Assembly: GCA_963576735.1 (NCBI GenBank)
Contig: OY755171.1
Location: 12,586,001 to 12,650,000, forward strand
DNA from: Bedellia somnulentella
Lineage: Eukaryota; Arthropoda; Insecta; Lepidoptera; Bedelliidae
Length of the DNA stretch: 64,000 bases
Direction: 5' to 3'
The notes beneath the pieces are model-generated. The model made no database searches. It was not told the DNA's origin and was given only the letters and a program-made list of their open reading frames with translations. Shown here piece after piece: positions 10,944-23,057 of this stretch (the stretch's first letter is position 1; each line of letters begins with the position of its first letter). The position numbers were made by a program, and so were the translations under genes.

Positions 10944-13186
10944 ATGTTTAGAGTTCTGGTTGCAAATGATAACATGTATTTGGTTAAATAAATTATTGTA
11001 AACAATAAAATTATTACAATTAAAGGTATTGGTGAAAGTCCATTTCCCATTAAATTTCAAAGTATTTAAAAACTGTCATTTACTACTAAAACTAGTATAA
11101 TACCAAAAGTCAAAATACATATTTTGTTTATCACATATAGGATGATAAAAAATAAAGCTATACCAAACAGGTCGACTAGCCAGTCTATCTACTTGCTTTC
11201 TTAAGCTACTAATGGGCATCCCTGATCAGTACGCAGCCAAAAAGTGTTTATGTCATTGTAAATGTAAAATGATTAACGAAAATTTCTTTCAAAATAGAAA
11301 GATGAATCTTTGTAGCCAAAGTATTTGAAAGAAGAATTAAAATACATGTAGCAACTATATCTTGAGATCTATACAAGAAGATAAGAATGCTTTCTTAAAT
11401 TTATTTTTAAGAATAATATTTATAAATTACTTATACTCCCGAGATTAAAATACAATTATATTTATATGCTTAGGAATAAGTCCAAACCAAGAGGAAAGGT
11501 TTGATTTGAATTTGTCGCCAAACTGTTGTTGGTTGATTAATTTAAGACATTAAACTTATTAATGAGTGCACTCTGTATTTGATACACCATACCTATAGAG
11601 GTATAATAGCACTTACTATTGCCAACCATATATACATGTATATATATATGACCATACCATAGTTAACAATATTTTAGACGATTTCAGTAGAAACTGCTTA
11701 ACTAATTCGACTAGAAAAATAATCAGAACAAGACAGAATTAACAATGCTTTCTTTTTGTTAGACTTTTGGTAATAGACATTATTATAATATCTTTAAAGT
11801 TTATAAGATTTTCTTAAAGATATTTTCTTACTTAATAAATAAATAAAAAAGAGAGAGCCTTTGAATTTGTTAAGGCCAAAAAAAAAAGTCTGTATTTCTA
11901 CACCTTTATTTTATATATGTCGAATGTGCAAAAAAGGGAACACTGAGAATTGCAGTTTCAAGGTACAAATGGAATGAAAAAATATTATAAGCATGAAGAT
12001 CATGTTGCAATCAAGAATATTATTGTATTAAAATTAAATATAACATATGTAATATTATACAATATGTTTTGCTTGTGATGTAAATAGGTATATTTATGAC
12101 TCGCCTTGACAGAATATGTGTTTTAGTTATACATAGGTTTACGAAAATATTGTTTGGTTGCTAAAAGCGGCGATCGACAGTCACTGCACACCCAAACGGG
12201 AACCAATGGCGTGAGATATGATTGTATGTATACATACAAAACAAAAAACGATAGCATGCTCTCGATTACTATCCAATTAAATAAAAGTAAATTATTGACG
12301 TAAGAAATATAAGGGAATTTCATACCTACCCTGCTACATACCTGCGATATGCTTTTGTATAGTAATATTTCTAAAACCAACTAGATTCAAACCCAATAAA
12401 AGGGAACTATCTTCAGTTCGTTTTGACCTCGTATGACCATGAAAAGACCATAGACATAAAAATAACCGCCCTTGCATGCGGATCCATAAGCAGTTATAAA
12501 TACGTTCTGCAAAAGGCGATTCAGATAAAATGTAATGATAAAAGTTTAGTGTAAAAACTTCCAAAGACCAACTGCTTTTTATATATAATTTTTATATTAG
12601 AAAATTATTTATTTAAATATGTAGAAATATATGAACAAGTAACAAATTCAAATTTGTATGTTGGCAATTGCAAACACGTAAGTGGTTTTGCGATGGAGAG
12701 GTTTCAATTGTGTCAGTTATGCTATTGGAGCCCTGTATTTACTAAATACCAACAGAGACATTCGTAAAGATAAACGGTAAAGGTAATGGTCTAGAAGGAA
12801 AACGATAAAATTTATCAAGTTTGTGAAAACTACATTTTTTCGTGTTCTTTACTTTTGGTAAAGGCATACGTACAATTGCTAAAAGAAACAAAATGTAAGA
12901 TTCCTTTGAATCTATTGTGTTATTCGAGATGATTCCCTTATGATCTCTGAATGAATTTCTCGGTTTAAGAACTAATCTACAATCTCAATCACACATATAT
13001 GAATATTTGTATATAATACATATATTTCGTTTACAACACATGAATAAAACGTTTCTGGTACGTGGCCCTCAAAAATTTCAAAAATTAGTTGTAATAATGA
13101 ATTTTATGAAGAAAAAAAAATCTTACACCCTTCCACGACGTCATAATTTACAAAGAAATGAATGGATCATCAGCATCATCAGCACC
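10944..13186. other. Unassigned AT-rich stretch
   Basis: No gene or family recognised. Contains a dinucleotide-like TATATACATGTATATATATATG run at about 11627-11648. Open frames are short and lack domains. Confidence 0.35.
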
Positions 13187-13345
13187 TATGTGCATTGTGA
13201 CGACACTGAGTGTACCTGTGAGCGTCTAGCAGGTGGCGGCCGGCGGCGGTGGCGGCGGCGGCAGTGACGCGACATGTCCATCACGGTCTTCATCACGGCA
13301 GGTACAAGCACAACCGTAGCGAGCGGGGACAGTTGCGGCGGCGGT
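13187..13345. promoter_or_regulatory. GC-rich island, possible exon or regulatory DNA
   Basis: A sharp GC peak in AT-rich surroundings, with a (CGG)n-like tract at 13233-13262. On the minus strand a frame stays open across the island (reading VLVPAVMKTVMDMSRHC then an Arg/Pro-rich run) and meets CACAGGTACAC, a possible splice donor. The low complexity makes coding status doubtful. It could equally be a 5' UTR or simple repeat. Confidence 0.3.
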
Positions 13346-13832
13346 CTTGTAATGCCATGTGGGCATCATAATTAGACAGCAAGATAGTCCGTCGTCTTTT
13401 GTATGTGGGTAATAATGAAAACTATTTTAATTTTCGTTTGTGAGTAATAATGAAAAACATTATTACCATGTGATTATTCAAAATAATGATGTTGATTTAT
13501 CCATAACAAGGTTATTGGATATGTAACTAAGAGCCAAAAGGCAATCAAAGCTGATATTGTGTTTGTGATTTTTCCAAACTATTATTACGGCAAAGTCAGC
13601 ACCTCAAGTGAAATTCACTGAGTAGATTATCAGGTACCTGTCGATATACTTACCATCATACTGTTTCATGTTAATCCTGCTGGGATATATAACCCCAATG
13701 TTCAGAGAACTCGTCAGTGATGGGAACTATGGTCGTCTCGACCTTTAGGTTCTTCTTGCTTGGGTACGTCATTCGTACTGGTTCGTATGACACATTATTT
13801 TCCGACAACTCAACGTTTTTATAGTAAAAACT

Positions 13833-14588
13833 TACGGTCGGTGCACACCGTATTATTTAATATACATGTAGTAACTATTTACTGATTGATGATAATGCTG
13901 AAATGAATAAAGCTACTTTCTGGGAAGTATCTCGTACAACCACTTTAGGAAAGCGCATGTCAATTGATCTTCTGGATAATATCTCGTATTACCTCTTTAA
14001 GAAGATTAAAAAGTTGTCGATGTATAATATTATTCATTGTGATAACGTACGGTAGGTGCACACCGTATTATTTCATATACATGAAGTAACTATGTACTGA
14101 TTGATGATAATGCTGAAATGAATAAAGCTACTTTCTGGGAAGTATCTCGTACAAACACTTTAGGAAAGCGCATGCCAATTGATCTTCTGGATAATAACTC
14201 GTATTACCTCTTTAAGAAGATTAAAAAGTTGTCGATGTATAATATTATTCATTGTGATAACGTACGGTAGGTGCACACCGTATTATTTCATATACATGAA
14301 GTAACTATGTACTGAATGACGATAATGCTGGAATGAATAAAGATACTTTCTGGTAAGTATCTCGTACAACCACTTTAGGAAGGCGCATGCCAATTGATCT
14401 TCTGGATAACAACTCGTATTACCTCTTTAAGAAGATTAAAAAGTTGTCGATGTATAATATTATTCATTGTGACAACGTACGGTAGGTGCACATTGTATTA
14501 TTTAATATACATGTAGTAACTATGTACTGATTGATGATAATGCTGAAATGAATAAAGCTACTTTCTGGGAAGTAGGTATCTCGTACAA
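13833..14588. repeat. 215-bp tandem repeat, about 3.5 units
   Basis: The landmark GTGCACACCG recurs at 13841, 14056, 14271 and (as GTGCACATTG) 14486, exactly 215 bp apart. Units are near-identical. The two outer units share AATATACATGTAGTAAC and the two inner units share CATATACATGAAGTAAC, which gives an order of duplication. The last unit stops about 100 bp in. Confidence 0.95.
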
Positions 14589-14659
14589 AAGAAAAGTATT
14601 TAAAAAAAATCCTTTTGGTATAACGCCTTATCACGTTTTGAAATTTTAGTAGTTGGTTA

Positions 14660-15000
14660 TACATATTAATCATGTCACCTTTTGTGGGATATCTTGTAAA
14701 ACCAGTTCAAGAAAATACATTATGACAATCAATGTTCTGGTTAATATTCCTTATTATCTCTTTAAGAAAATTTTAATATTGAACATCTTTACTGTTTTTA
14801 TGATTCATGACACTTTCTACGCTGTATCGCGTAGGTAAAACCACATTAGATATACATTACCTCAATCTTCTGGGTAATATTACATTACTTATTATCACTT
14901 TAATAAGACTAAAAAGTGGGTCATTGATAAAGTTAATTAGAATTATGTCACTTTCTGCGCAGTATCGCACCATTTCTTAAAAAGGTGGATTGAAGAAAAA
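14660..15000. repeat. Decayed tandem units related to the 215-bp array
   Basis: Blocks resembling CTTTCTGGGAAGTATCTCG and TATTACCTCTTTAAGAAG recur with starts near 14678, 14813 and 14951, about 137 bp apart. These units lack the ~75-bp segment holding GTGCACACCG and are strongly diverged, so they look like an older generation of the same array. Confidence 0.65.
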
Positions 15001-15255
15001 ACTGTATAAGTATAATAACTCATTAAGGGGCTTAAGAACATAAAATGATTATATTACTCACCGCCATTTTTGCCGCCAACTATCAAAAATGAATTTACAT
15101 ATATAGTATTTCGGAGGTAGGTCCTTGTCAATTCATATATTTACTTGAACAGTCATTATACACTGGCATTTTCTAGCTGAAAAGCTGAAACTGTATGATT
15201 GTAACAATTTCTATTTTACGGAGACGAGACGTGTTTCCAATGCAGCACACCTAAA

Positions 15256-15424
15256 AAGAATGAAGAACCGAACATAGGAACGAGATTGGAGGGCGAGAGA
15301 CCGATTGGTGAACGGAATGAGTTGAAAAATCGTTATTTTCGCTCTGAACGGTGTGACCATGCAGTGTATCCTGGATCGGACTACATGGTTTTACTAAATC
15401 TTGAGGATGTAACATTGAAATATA
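15256..15424 (-). repeat. Family E copy
   Basis: Reverse complement starts ATTTCAATGTTACATCCTC and continues with CCATGTAGTCCGATCCAGG and TTCAACTCATTCCGTTCACC, matching the loop of the foldback at 10616-10751. No open frame. Together with 10902-10943 its ends face inward across 4.5 kb. Confidence 0.8.
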
Positions 15425-17070
15425 ATATAACTCGATTGTATGCTAGCACAAATAATACCTGAAAAGAACGAAATTGTAGTTCACTTAATTCCAGTTCATG
15501 AAGGCATACTGTGTCTACTGTTAGTAGGATTTCATTTATATCTGTTCACTAACGCATTTTGTTTATTCTTAAGTTATAATGTAATCCAATTTGTAGACCA
15601 AATAATAAGAAAAAAAAAGAAAAACAAAAACGAAATAAAGTTCATTACGGGTGATTGGAATACACATTACAAAAGTCTAAAATAAAACTTCCAAATCACT
15701 TATTTTCTTGGTTTGATTGATGAAATGGATGGAAACCTTCTCTATATAGCTACTAATGATACTTTATTTTATCATAAAAAAGTCTTTATAAAATATTCGC
15801 ATTATTATGCTTGGAGATGTATGTCATTGACTCATTTATATTTCATTTAAATTAAATACACCTGTATTTAATCAGAAACCTTATAAAACAATCCAACCTC
15901 ACATGAAAAGAATTCTGTACCTAACCCTTATATAAGAACGGCCTTCCGCTTAATAAAAACAAGCATAAAGATACTTGAACATGACTTACAACCAAATTTC
16001 CCGCGTTTCTGCAACACATGTTCGCGTTGAAATCGCTTTGCAAAGCCACGCTTACTTTTGTTTGTTCACAGCGAGTGACCAGCATAATTCCCGAACCGCA
16101 GCGCGCGATATTAAAACTATAAACTGTGGTCGCTGGCACCCCCGTTCCTATTGCGGCCCCTATTATTGTCAGTAGCTATTCTACTCGGAGTCATTCTCAT
16201 ATTGGGAATATCGATAATTTTACTATAATATCATATGGAGTTAGAACTGGTATTGGAAAATGGTTTTTACTTGATATAGTAGTAATATATGTAGAGGTTT
16301 ATTAAAATGAAATGAGGTTATACAAAGACTTAAACGTCTTTGTCTACAAACATTATATTATATAAACACTCTACAGACAGCGTTTATTCAGTTATTATGT
16401 AATTTACTTTGGAAGTTAATCAATCCAAACATGTTTTGAACAATAAAAACAAATACGTTAATATGTTAATTATTGCAGCTTATTTAACCTAAAATCATTA
16501 AGATAAAAAAAAATTAGAGAAACAAACTACTAAACACATCTTAAGCAAAAGTGAGAATAGATAACACTTTTAAAAAATCCGTAGTGCTACCAGCAATGAC
16601 GCACGTGTTGAAATTTAATAACGCACGAATACATAGATAAGAATGATATGTTTTCACACGAGTAGATGGAAAACATTGTGCGTGTTTATGATACTCGGTG
16701 GAGAGGCGGGAACGAACTTCGAGCAGCGAACCCATATAAAACGTACACAAGGAGAGATAAAATGACTAAGTTACTGCTTTTCCCAGCCATATATACGCCC
16801 ATAAAATGAAGTAGTAAATACACAAATTATTTTTCCTTCCAGTCGAGAAAAGTAATTAAAATGTTAAATATCCATACTATATACAACGCAATCTTTCTTT
16901 TACAGAACTACGAGCAGGTAATTATTTTTCTAAATTTAGCTATGCCAGCGGCCCCATGGCTTCCTAGTAATTTCATTTCATTACTAAACCTGACCCAAGT
17001 TATAAAAATGTTTATACTATACTTTCATTTTTTATGTATAAAGGAGTAAACAAAATATAAATACTTACAT
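15425..17070. other. Unassigned stretch
   Basis: No gene recognised. The part at 15990-16175 is GC-richer than its flanks and open on both strands (66 and 72 codons), but neither frame has a recognisable domain. Single-copy regulatory DNA is possible. Confidence 0.35.
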
Positions 17071-17163
17071 ACTACTACTCACAACTAAATGTCGGAAAAA
17101 GGGGTGGTCAGAGCTTTTGGAAATATAGTGCGTAAAAGATGGTACAATAAAGAATGAAGATGC
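17071..17163 (-). mobile_element. SINE-B 3' fragment, decayed
   Basis: ACTACTCACAACTAAATGTC, GGGGTGGTCAGAGCTTTTGG and GTAAAAGATGGTACAATAAA match the tail-proximal half. Confidence 0.55.
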
Positions 17164-18694
17164 ATCCCTTTACTTTCGGGCTTCGTGTGTATTTTTACTT
17201 GTTTACGGAATTCACGGAACGCGCGGTTCATGAGTGAACACTTTATAAATGTTTCAGTTAGTACATTTCAGCCGATATCAATATGAATAGTAATATTACC
17301 GTAAGATGATCTTGAAAATCAAAGCTGATACGACAAATGAAAAAGCTGACCAAAACTTCATTATCGAAACCCTTTGAGTATAATCCGAACTGCTACACTT
17401 TTACATATACTTAATATTTAATCTATACACAGATTCGATATTAATAAAATTTTGCTTAAACGGCTACGAAATGGGAACAAAGAAAGGCTGACATTAGTAT
17501 TGTTCTCATGTCAAAAAGCAATATTGTGCTGGCACTGGATGTCATTGACCGACGACAAATAGTGCCAAGTACATTTTGTTTACTCGAACTGATGTGTTGG
17601 AAAATACATTTGCCCAAAAATAGTCTCTAACTCAATGTCGCAAAGTTCCTATATTGTTATAAAAATATTTTCAAAGAACTCGACTAGCTCGCTTCCAAAC
17701 GAGCTAAGTTTCGCGCACGACTTCTTACACTTCACCTGAGTAAGTTTGCAATAATCCATGACATCTGAATGCTAACATGGCTCCAACTTCATTCCTTTAG
17801 TAAGCAGATTAAACTCTAACAAGCAACTCTTTGTTGAAGACACCCTACGTACCTACAATACACAAAGAACTTTTAAGTGAAGCCAACGTCTTTATAGTTT
17901 TTTTTACAAAATAACTAAATTGAATGCTAAAACTTGAAATGAAATGATAAAAGATCAAACAGTTATTAGTAAATTAAACAAAAACTGAGTAAAAGCACTG
18001 TTTATGTTGTGGCCAGGTGACGTAACCTTTTCAAATCCTTCCATTAGGCACTGTGTACATTGCAAGACTCGCAAATCTTTGGTGGTTGAGACACGAAATG
18101 CTCCATGAATATGCGATGGCACAGACCGTACATATTCTTTCCATTTAGACCGTAATGAAAACTCACGCACTCAACTTATTTGCCTTTAAACAATGAAATG
18201 TTTTATTATAGCTACGAACTCGGTGCTCCATTAAATGCATCCGTGCTTGACAAAAAAATTTGAGATGTATTTTTAAGGTAAAAATGTAATGCAGAAACAT
18301 ACTCGTAAAAGATCTTAAAAGTAGCTGTGCAGTGCTCGCCTAGTTATGCCCAAACTTTTATTTTTTTTGGTGTTATATCGCGATTAAGGGTGTGGAATTG
18401 GCAGCCCTCGAGTATATGTCTCTTATGTATACTTTAACCCATCGACCTGCTTATTGCAAATTACCAGCATTCTTTTAGTAATTGAGAACTATTTTTTTTA
18501 TTGTATTACATCAATATACTCACGCCAATCATCATTATTTCTTAAATTTTATTGAAGTCTTGATGTTAATGATGATGATAATGAGAATTAGACACAAATA
18601 AACAAATAAATATATTTTCAATCCATTAACTCATGTAAGTTATGTTTTATGAAACTAGGAAAATATTCCTACATAAATATATTTATATTGTTCC
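17164..18694. other. Unassigned stretch
   Basis: No recognisable coding sequence or repeat. A short (GAT)n-like run lies at about 18563-18583. Confidence 0.35.
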
Positions 18695-18704
18695 CATTGT
18701 AAAG

Positions 18705-19068
18705 CAACCGTGATAGCTCAATTGGTAGAACACCGGTTATCTTACAAATACTAGTGTTCAAATCCTGGGTCGAGCCTACACCAATTTGTCTTTTCTAAAG
18801 ACATATGGGTGGTTAATTTATCATGGTGATTAACATTGAGGAAAAAAAAAGTGAGGAAACCCACTTGGCTGAGTTGTACTTAGTCATGTGACAGCGTATT
18901 CGTACAAAACAGCGATGGGCCAGCCCCATCACGTGAGTACACTGACCATGCAAAACGTGGGTACTCTGAACACCAGGTAACAAAGTCACGAGATGTTCAG
19001 AAGTATTAGTACCTCTGCCTACCCCATCGCGATATTCGGCGTGAACATTTATGGTATGTTATGTTAAG
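18705..19068 (+). mobile_element. SINE-A, full-length
   Basis: Head reads GTGATAGCTCAATTGGTAG, with B-box GTTCAAATCC. The tail ends in GGTATGTTATGTTAAG. Flanks CCATTGTAAAG (left, ~18695) and CCATTGTAGTAAG (right, ~19071) are an 8-bp or slightly longer duplication. Confidence 0.9.
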
Positions 19069-19069
19069 T

Positions 19070-19150
19070 TACCATTGTAGTAAGCAGAGACTATCAATCG
19101 CCGCTTTTTACGATCCTGACAAACCTCATGAGCTTCATTCTTCAGCAGAT
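19070..19150 (-). mobile_element. LINE-C 3' fragment
   Basis: GCAGAGACTATCAATCGCC and GATCCTGACAAACCTC blocks, directly beyond the preceding SINE-A tail. The (TATG)n tail is lost. Confidence 0.6.
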
Positions 19151-19761
19151 TTAAAAAGATATAATTAAGGCGTCTTAAGATTTTAGACTAAAAAGGCTTG
19201 TTTGAAAGTATTGATAAATTTAATTTAATTATCAGCTGAAATGGCAGAATTGATAGTCTTATCCTATCGCAATGGAGTACTCATATGGCATGAGTATATA
19301 TTTATGTGAACGAATCTTTCTATTCAAATATTGCAAAGGGCACGCTACCAGGTCCGCCGGGTTAAGAACCCGTTTGCAATCTACTCCTAATGCTTCTGGT
19401 ATTGTTATATTTTTAATATAGAGAGTGATTATGTACTTTTTGAAGTAAAGCAATACCTTTTTACCCCAATATGATTTATTGACTCGAGTGTTACTAGGTA
19501 CTTTATCTGTCATTTAACTTAGATATAGTCGGTTTTGCCTGTGATTTCTCAGCTTTGATAGATCATGAAATATAAATAAAAAGATACACAAAACTTGTTT
19601 GTAAACTGTACTGTCTTAATATCGCTTTACTTATTTATACTCCATTCTGAAAGAATATATATTTAATTAAAGATTTCTACATGTAATCCAAAATATTTAT
19701 TCTGCCTATAAATATTTGATATCCTACTGACAATCATTGACGTACAAATTGGTACACCAGA
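19151..19761. other. Unassigned stretch
   Basis: No gene recognised. The 84-codon minus frame at 19259-19513 has no domain I recognise. Confidence 0.35.
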
Positions 19762-19855
19762 CCAGAGCAACAGAATAAGAAATTCCTCAGCAACTTTTGG
19801 AAGAAGAATGGGAATAAAAATACTATATAATAACAAAAAGTTGGTAACAGGTCAA
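19762..19855 (-). mobile_element. SINE-B internal fragment
   Basis: AGAAATTCCTCAGCAACTTT and GGAAGAAGAATGGG match the family middle. Confidence 0.5.
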
Positions 19856-20885
19856 TTACTTAATTCATATTTAAATAAAAATATCACGAAAGTCATCTCA
19901 CAAACATGGAGTCCACCAATCAACAGCGGCAGATGTAAATTCAGATCCGGCCATATTTATAGTGGCTAGTGAGAGTTTTTCCGACACGCGCATAGTACGG
20001 TTGTCGGGAAACTAACGAACCAGTTACTGGCAACCCATCCGACCGAAATATTTATTTCGTCCCTTCCTAACGTGTATATTGCAACTGGATTTCCAGCAAA
20101 TTTAAAGTGGAGAATATGTTTATTTCACCTTTATTTGATAACGCTAATTGTTTTCAAATTAAAACACATTATGTTTTTTTTTAATATTAATAATGATTAA
20201 ACGGTTTCTTCGTTCTGCTTAAACGTCTGATTTCCAACCAATAAATTGATTACCTCAACGTACTTTAAGTTGATAAATCACTATTATTAAAAAAAAAAGA
20301 TTTTTAGCCGACGACGTCAAATGTTAAAGTGGTATAGATTAAAGTCACTTTAATGAATTTCGTTGTGAGACCGTAGCTAAAAATGGCCACTGAAAAAAGC
20401 AGGTGTATTTTAAAATGGCTCGCATGCACTCGGCTGGAGCCCGCTGTATGTGGCTGAATGCCAAATGAGTTTGATGATACAGTCTCTGTTCCACGAAATT
20501 ACTATCTGCCATTTAGCAATATTTTAATTGAAGGTGAGTTTGCAAATATTGATAATACAGTGAACAAAAATGTTCAATATTCTCAATAAAGAGTTATGGT
20601 TGTTCACTCCAAATACCAACTTATATAATTTAGGGAACTTTTGTTGTGAAATACTAAATCGTTTGGTTCACAATAAGTGCATAATATATCCGTGTTTTAC
20701 GGCTAATGCAATTACAATTATTTTATTGCATTTCCTATAATTGTAAGTTGGGATTTTTCATAATTAATATAAAGATTTACTACTATTAACTACAATTTCG
20801 TATGCACCATAGAAACGAGATATTAAAATAAAAAGAATACAAGTGTGCCGGTAGCAGTTATATTGTATCACTTAGTAATAATGCA
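19856..20885. other. Unassigned AT-rich stretch
   Basis: Nothing recognised. A slightly GC-richer patch at 19910-20050 has no clear signal. Confidence 0.35.
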
Positions 20886-20990
20886 TTTCTCAGCCGCTTA
20901 CAGAAGTTTAGTGAAGAAAAAATTATAAATTATAAAGATGCTTGGTGATGGATCTCCACTCAAGCCACATTGCCCAATTAGAACTTACCA
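20886..20990 (-). mobile_element. SINE-B internal fragment, decayed
   Basis: CTCAGCCGCTTACAGAAG and GGTGATGGATCTCCA blocks identify the family. Both ends are missing. Confidence 0.5.
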
Positions 20991-21315
20991 TTTTCTTTGA
21001 AAATATATTATAGAAATCTAGATGGTTCGAGATATGGAAAATTAATAAAGTTTACTGATTTAAAGTGCACAAACACATATTCGTAAATATACATACCTCT
21101 TCAATGAATAATTGTCCCGTCTTTTGCTAAAGAACACTTCTACTGAGTCAATAAAACTTAACACGCTTAACAGCACTTCACTTAAAAAGTCAGTCCATTG
21201 AACCAGAATTGCACTTTAAGTCACCACCTGCAAAGAACAAAAACATATATGTTACAAATTCCCCACTCAAAAAGGTATGAATGATTATGATGAAATATGT
21301 ATTTAATAATACTCA
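20991..21315. other. Unassigned stretch
   Basis: Nothing recognised. Confidence 0.3.
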
Positions 21316-21615
21316 AATTTCACGGTGTAAATCCCCGAAGAGGTGGAAGAGGTACTAATACTATGGAACATTACGTGACATATTCATCACCTGATATTCA
21401 GAGTACCCACGTTGTGCTTGGACAGTACACCCCCTATTACTCACGTAATAAGGGGTGTATAAATAGGCCTATCACCATTTTCATTATATTTATAGATATT
21501 TTCCCCCACCATAAACCAAACATTATATGACTTGAAAAAATATTGATTGGTGTAGACCCAATTCAGGCTTACTTAAGTCTCTACCCAACTTAAGTCTCCT
21601 GCTTGAAAAGCAGTG
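21316..21615 (-). mobile_element. SINE-A, old and diverged
   Basis: Keeps GGTACTAATACTATGGAAC, ACCCACGTTGTGCTTGGAC and TTGGTGTAGACCC in family order, with many substitutions. The tRNA-like head is barely readable. Confidence 0.7.
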
Positions 21616-22224
21616 GTTATTAAGAGTTATTTAAGTTTGTTTTCGCTGTTGACAACCTAGGATGTAGTCCATAGTTTTGATAATTTGTATCATGACCACA
21701 AAAAACCTTTTCACGCCTCATAATCTACCAAGACAAATTTTGCAGGTAACACAAAACATACCGGAGAGAAATAAACAAAGTATTTCACTCACAGTAGATT
21801 TACTGGAACATAAAACCATATCAGAAAGCAATAAATATTTTCGTAGTGTTGCCTGCCTAGTTATATATTTTACGTGGCCCTTCGTTTAATGGACAATTTT
21901 GTTTTTACCTTTATTCCCGAGTTATTCGAATTGGCCACTTTGTTCTATTACTTCGGGGTATAAAATACTTCAACTCAACAAATTTTCTTTAATGGTATAA
22001 TCAATTTTTGTGTAGTTATATAGTAGTTTATATACATATAGAACATAACTTTTAAGAAATAATTAAACGTTGAACAAAACCTTTAACAAAAGTTATAAAG
22101 TCAATGAAATATTAAAAATATATATCTGAAATTTTATATACCTGTCGCATTACTCAACACCTTCAATAATTAAAATACGCAACAAGGTTTTCTAAAAATC
22201 TTATTTGATCATGTTATTTATTGG
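21616..22224. other. Unassigned stretch
   Basis: AT-rich. A 70-codon plus frame at 21677-21889 has no recognisable domain. Confidence 0.3.
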
Positions 22225-22320
22225 TATTATCTTTATGGTACTTTTTTCAAATGACTACGTAATTACTGTAGCGACATTGAGGATAGTACAGAACTAGCAT
22301 ATAAATAACTGTATGTTATT
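22225..22320 (+). repeat. Left copy of a 96-bp target duplication
   Basis: Identical to 23058-23153 over 96 bp (offset 833). The two copies flank the RTE insertion at 22321-23057. It contains AATAAC-TGTAT-GTTATT near its right end, a natural short hairpin. Confidence 0.9.
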
Positions 22321-22339
22321 TATATGCTAGTTCTGTACT
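22285..22339. repeat. 25-bp foldback at the LINE 5' junction
   Basis: 22285-22309 and 22315-22339 are perfect reverse complements over 25 bp around the loop TGTAT. The first six pairs (AATAAC/GTTATT) lie wholly inside the target duplication. The next 19 bp (22321-22339) are new, an inverted copy of target sequence added before the LINE begins. Confidence 0.92.
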
Positions 22340-23057
22340 TTTTATGCTAGCTTACGATACAATAGTCCTGCCTACTCTACTCTACGGATGCCAAACTTTT
22401 CCAAAGCTACAAGTTTTTCAACGGTCAACGGAAAGGAGCATGTTGGGGTTGAAGCTAAGCGACAGAGTTAGAACCATAGAATTAAGACAAAAAACAAAGC
22501 TTATCGACGTTGTAGAGATGGCGTGCAGTCTTAAATGGAGATGGGCAGGTCACGTGACACGTGCTAGCGATGGGCGCTGGAGCGAGAGGGTGCTGCACTG
22601 GCAGGTGCGAGACGCGAGGAGGCGGCGGGGCCGGCCGCGGCGGCGCTGGGTGGATGACATCGTGCAGCTGGCCGGCGGCGTTTGGACGCGCCTCGCTGCT
22701 GACAGACACTGCTGGAAACGGATGGAGGAGGCCTACGTCCAACAATGGACGTCCCAAACATAGGATTGTATAATTATATCAATTGTAACATGCTTTGCTA
22801 ATTGATTGGTGGGTTCATTTATAATAATTAATCTTGTATGTACTAACTATTCAATAACAATTAATAAAAATAAATAAAATAAAAAATAAAATAAAATAGA
22901 AATAGCATGAATTTAAAACCTACCTTAAATATAATCTTGTATAACAATCTAAACATAGATGTAAGTAAAATTTTGTCATTAATTGTTACACTAATTTAAT
23001 ACTGTCAATGTTATAAATCTTTATAAACTTGGGAAATAAAGGCTTTATTATTATTAT
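22321..23057 (+). mobile_element. 5'-truncated RTE-type LINE, young
   Basis: A 737-bp insertion made of 19 bp of inverted target sequence, the last 139 codons of a reverse transcriptase, about 280 bp of 3' UTR, AATAAAGGC and a (TTA)n tail. The perfect 96-bp flanking repeats indicate a recent event. RTE-type LINEs typically end in short simple-repeat tails and are often 5'-truncated, as here. Confidence 0.9.
22344..22763 (+). pseudogene. RTE LINE reverse transcriptase, C-terminal 139 residues
   Basis: The frame opens at a Met inside the truncated element. In order it shows VLPTLLYGCQTF (8-19), LQVFQRSTERSMLG (22-35), a WRWAGHVTR block (65-73), an Arg-rich RRRRGRPRRRWVDDI block (92-106) and an end of MEEAYVQQWT (127-136). 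This is the tail beyond the catalytic palm of RTE-clade reverse transcriptases known from moths and butterflies. The catalytic motifs and the endonuclease are gone. From what I recall of the family, roughly a dozen residues seem missing between CQTF and KLQVFQ. The codons at 22600-22700 are very GC-rich compared with the surroundings. Open frames on the opposite strand here are shadows. Confidence 0.9.

Noticed and set aside
13833..14588. CRISPR-like array
   Set aside because: Units are 215-bp head-to-tail copies without spacers, in a eukaryotic genome.
22482..22773. Three open frames overlapping the LINE reverse transcriptase
   Set aside because: They are other-frame shadows of the GC-rich RTE coding end. 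Only the 139-codon plus frame shows family motifs.
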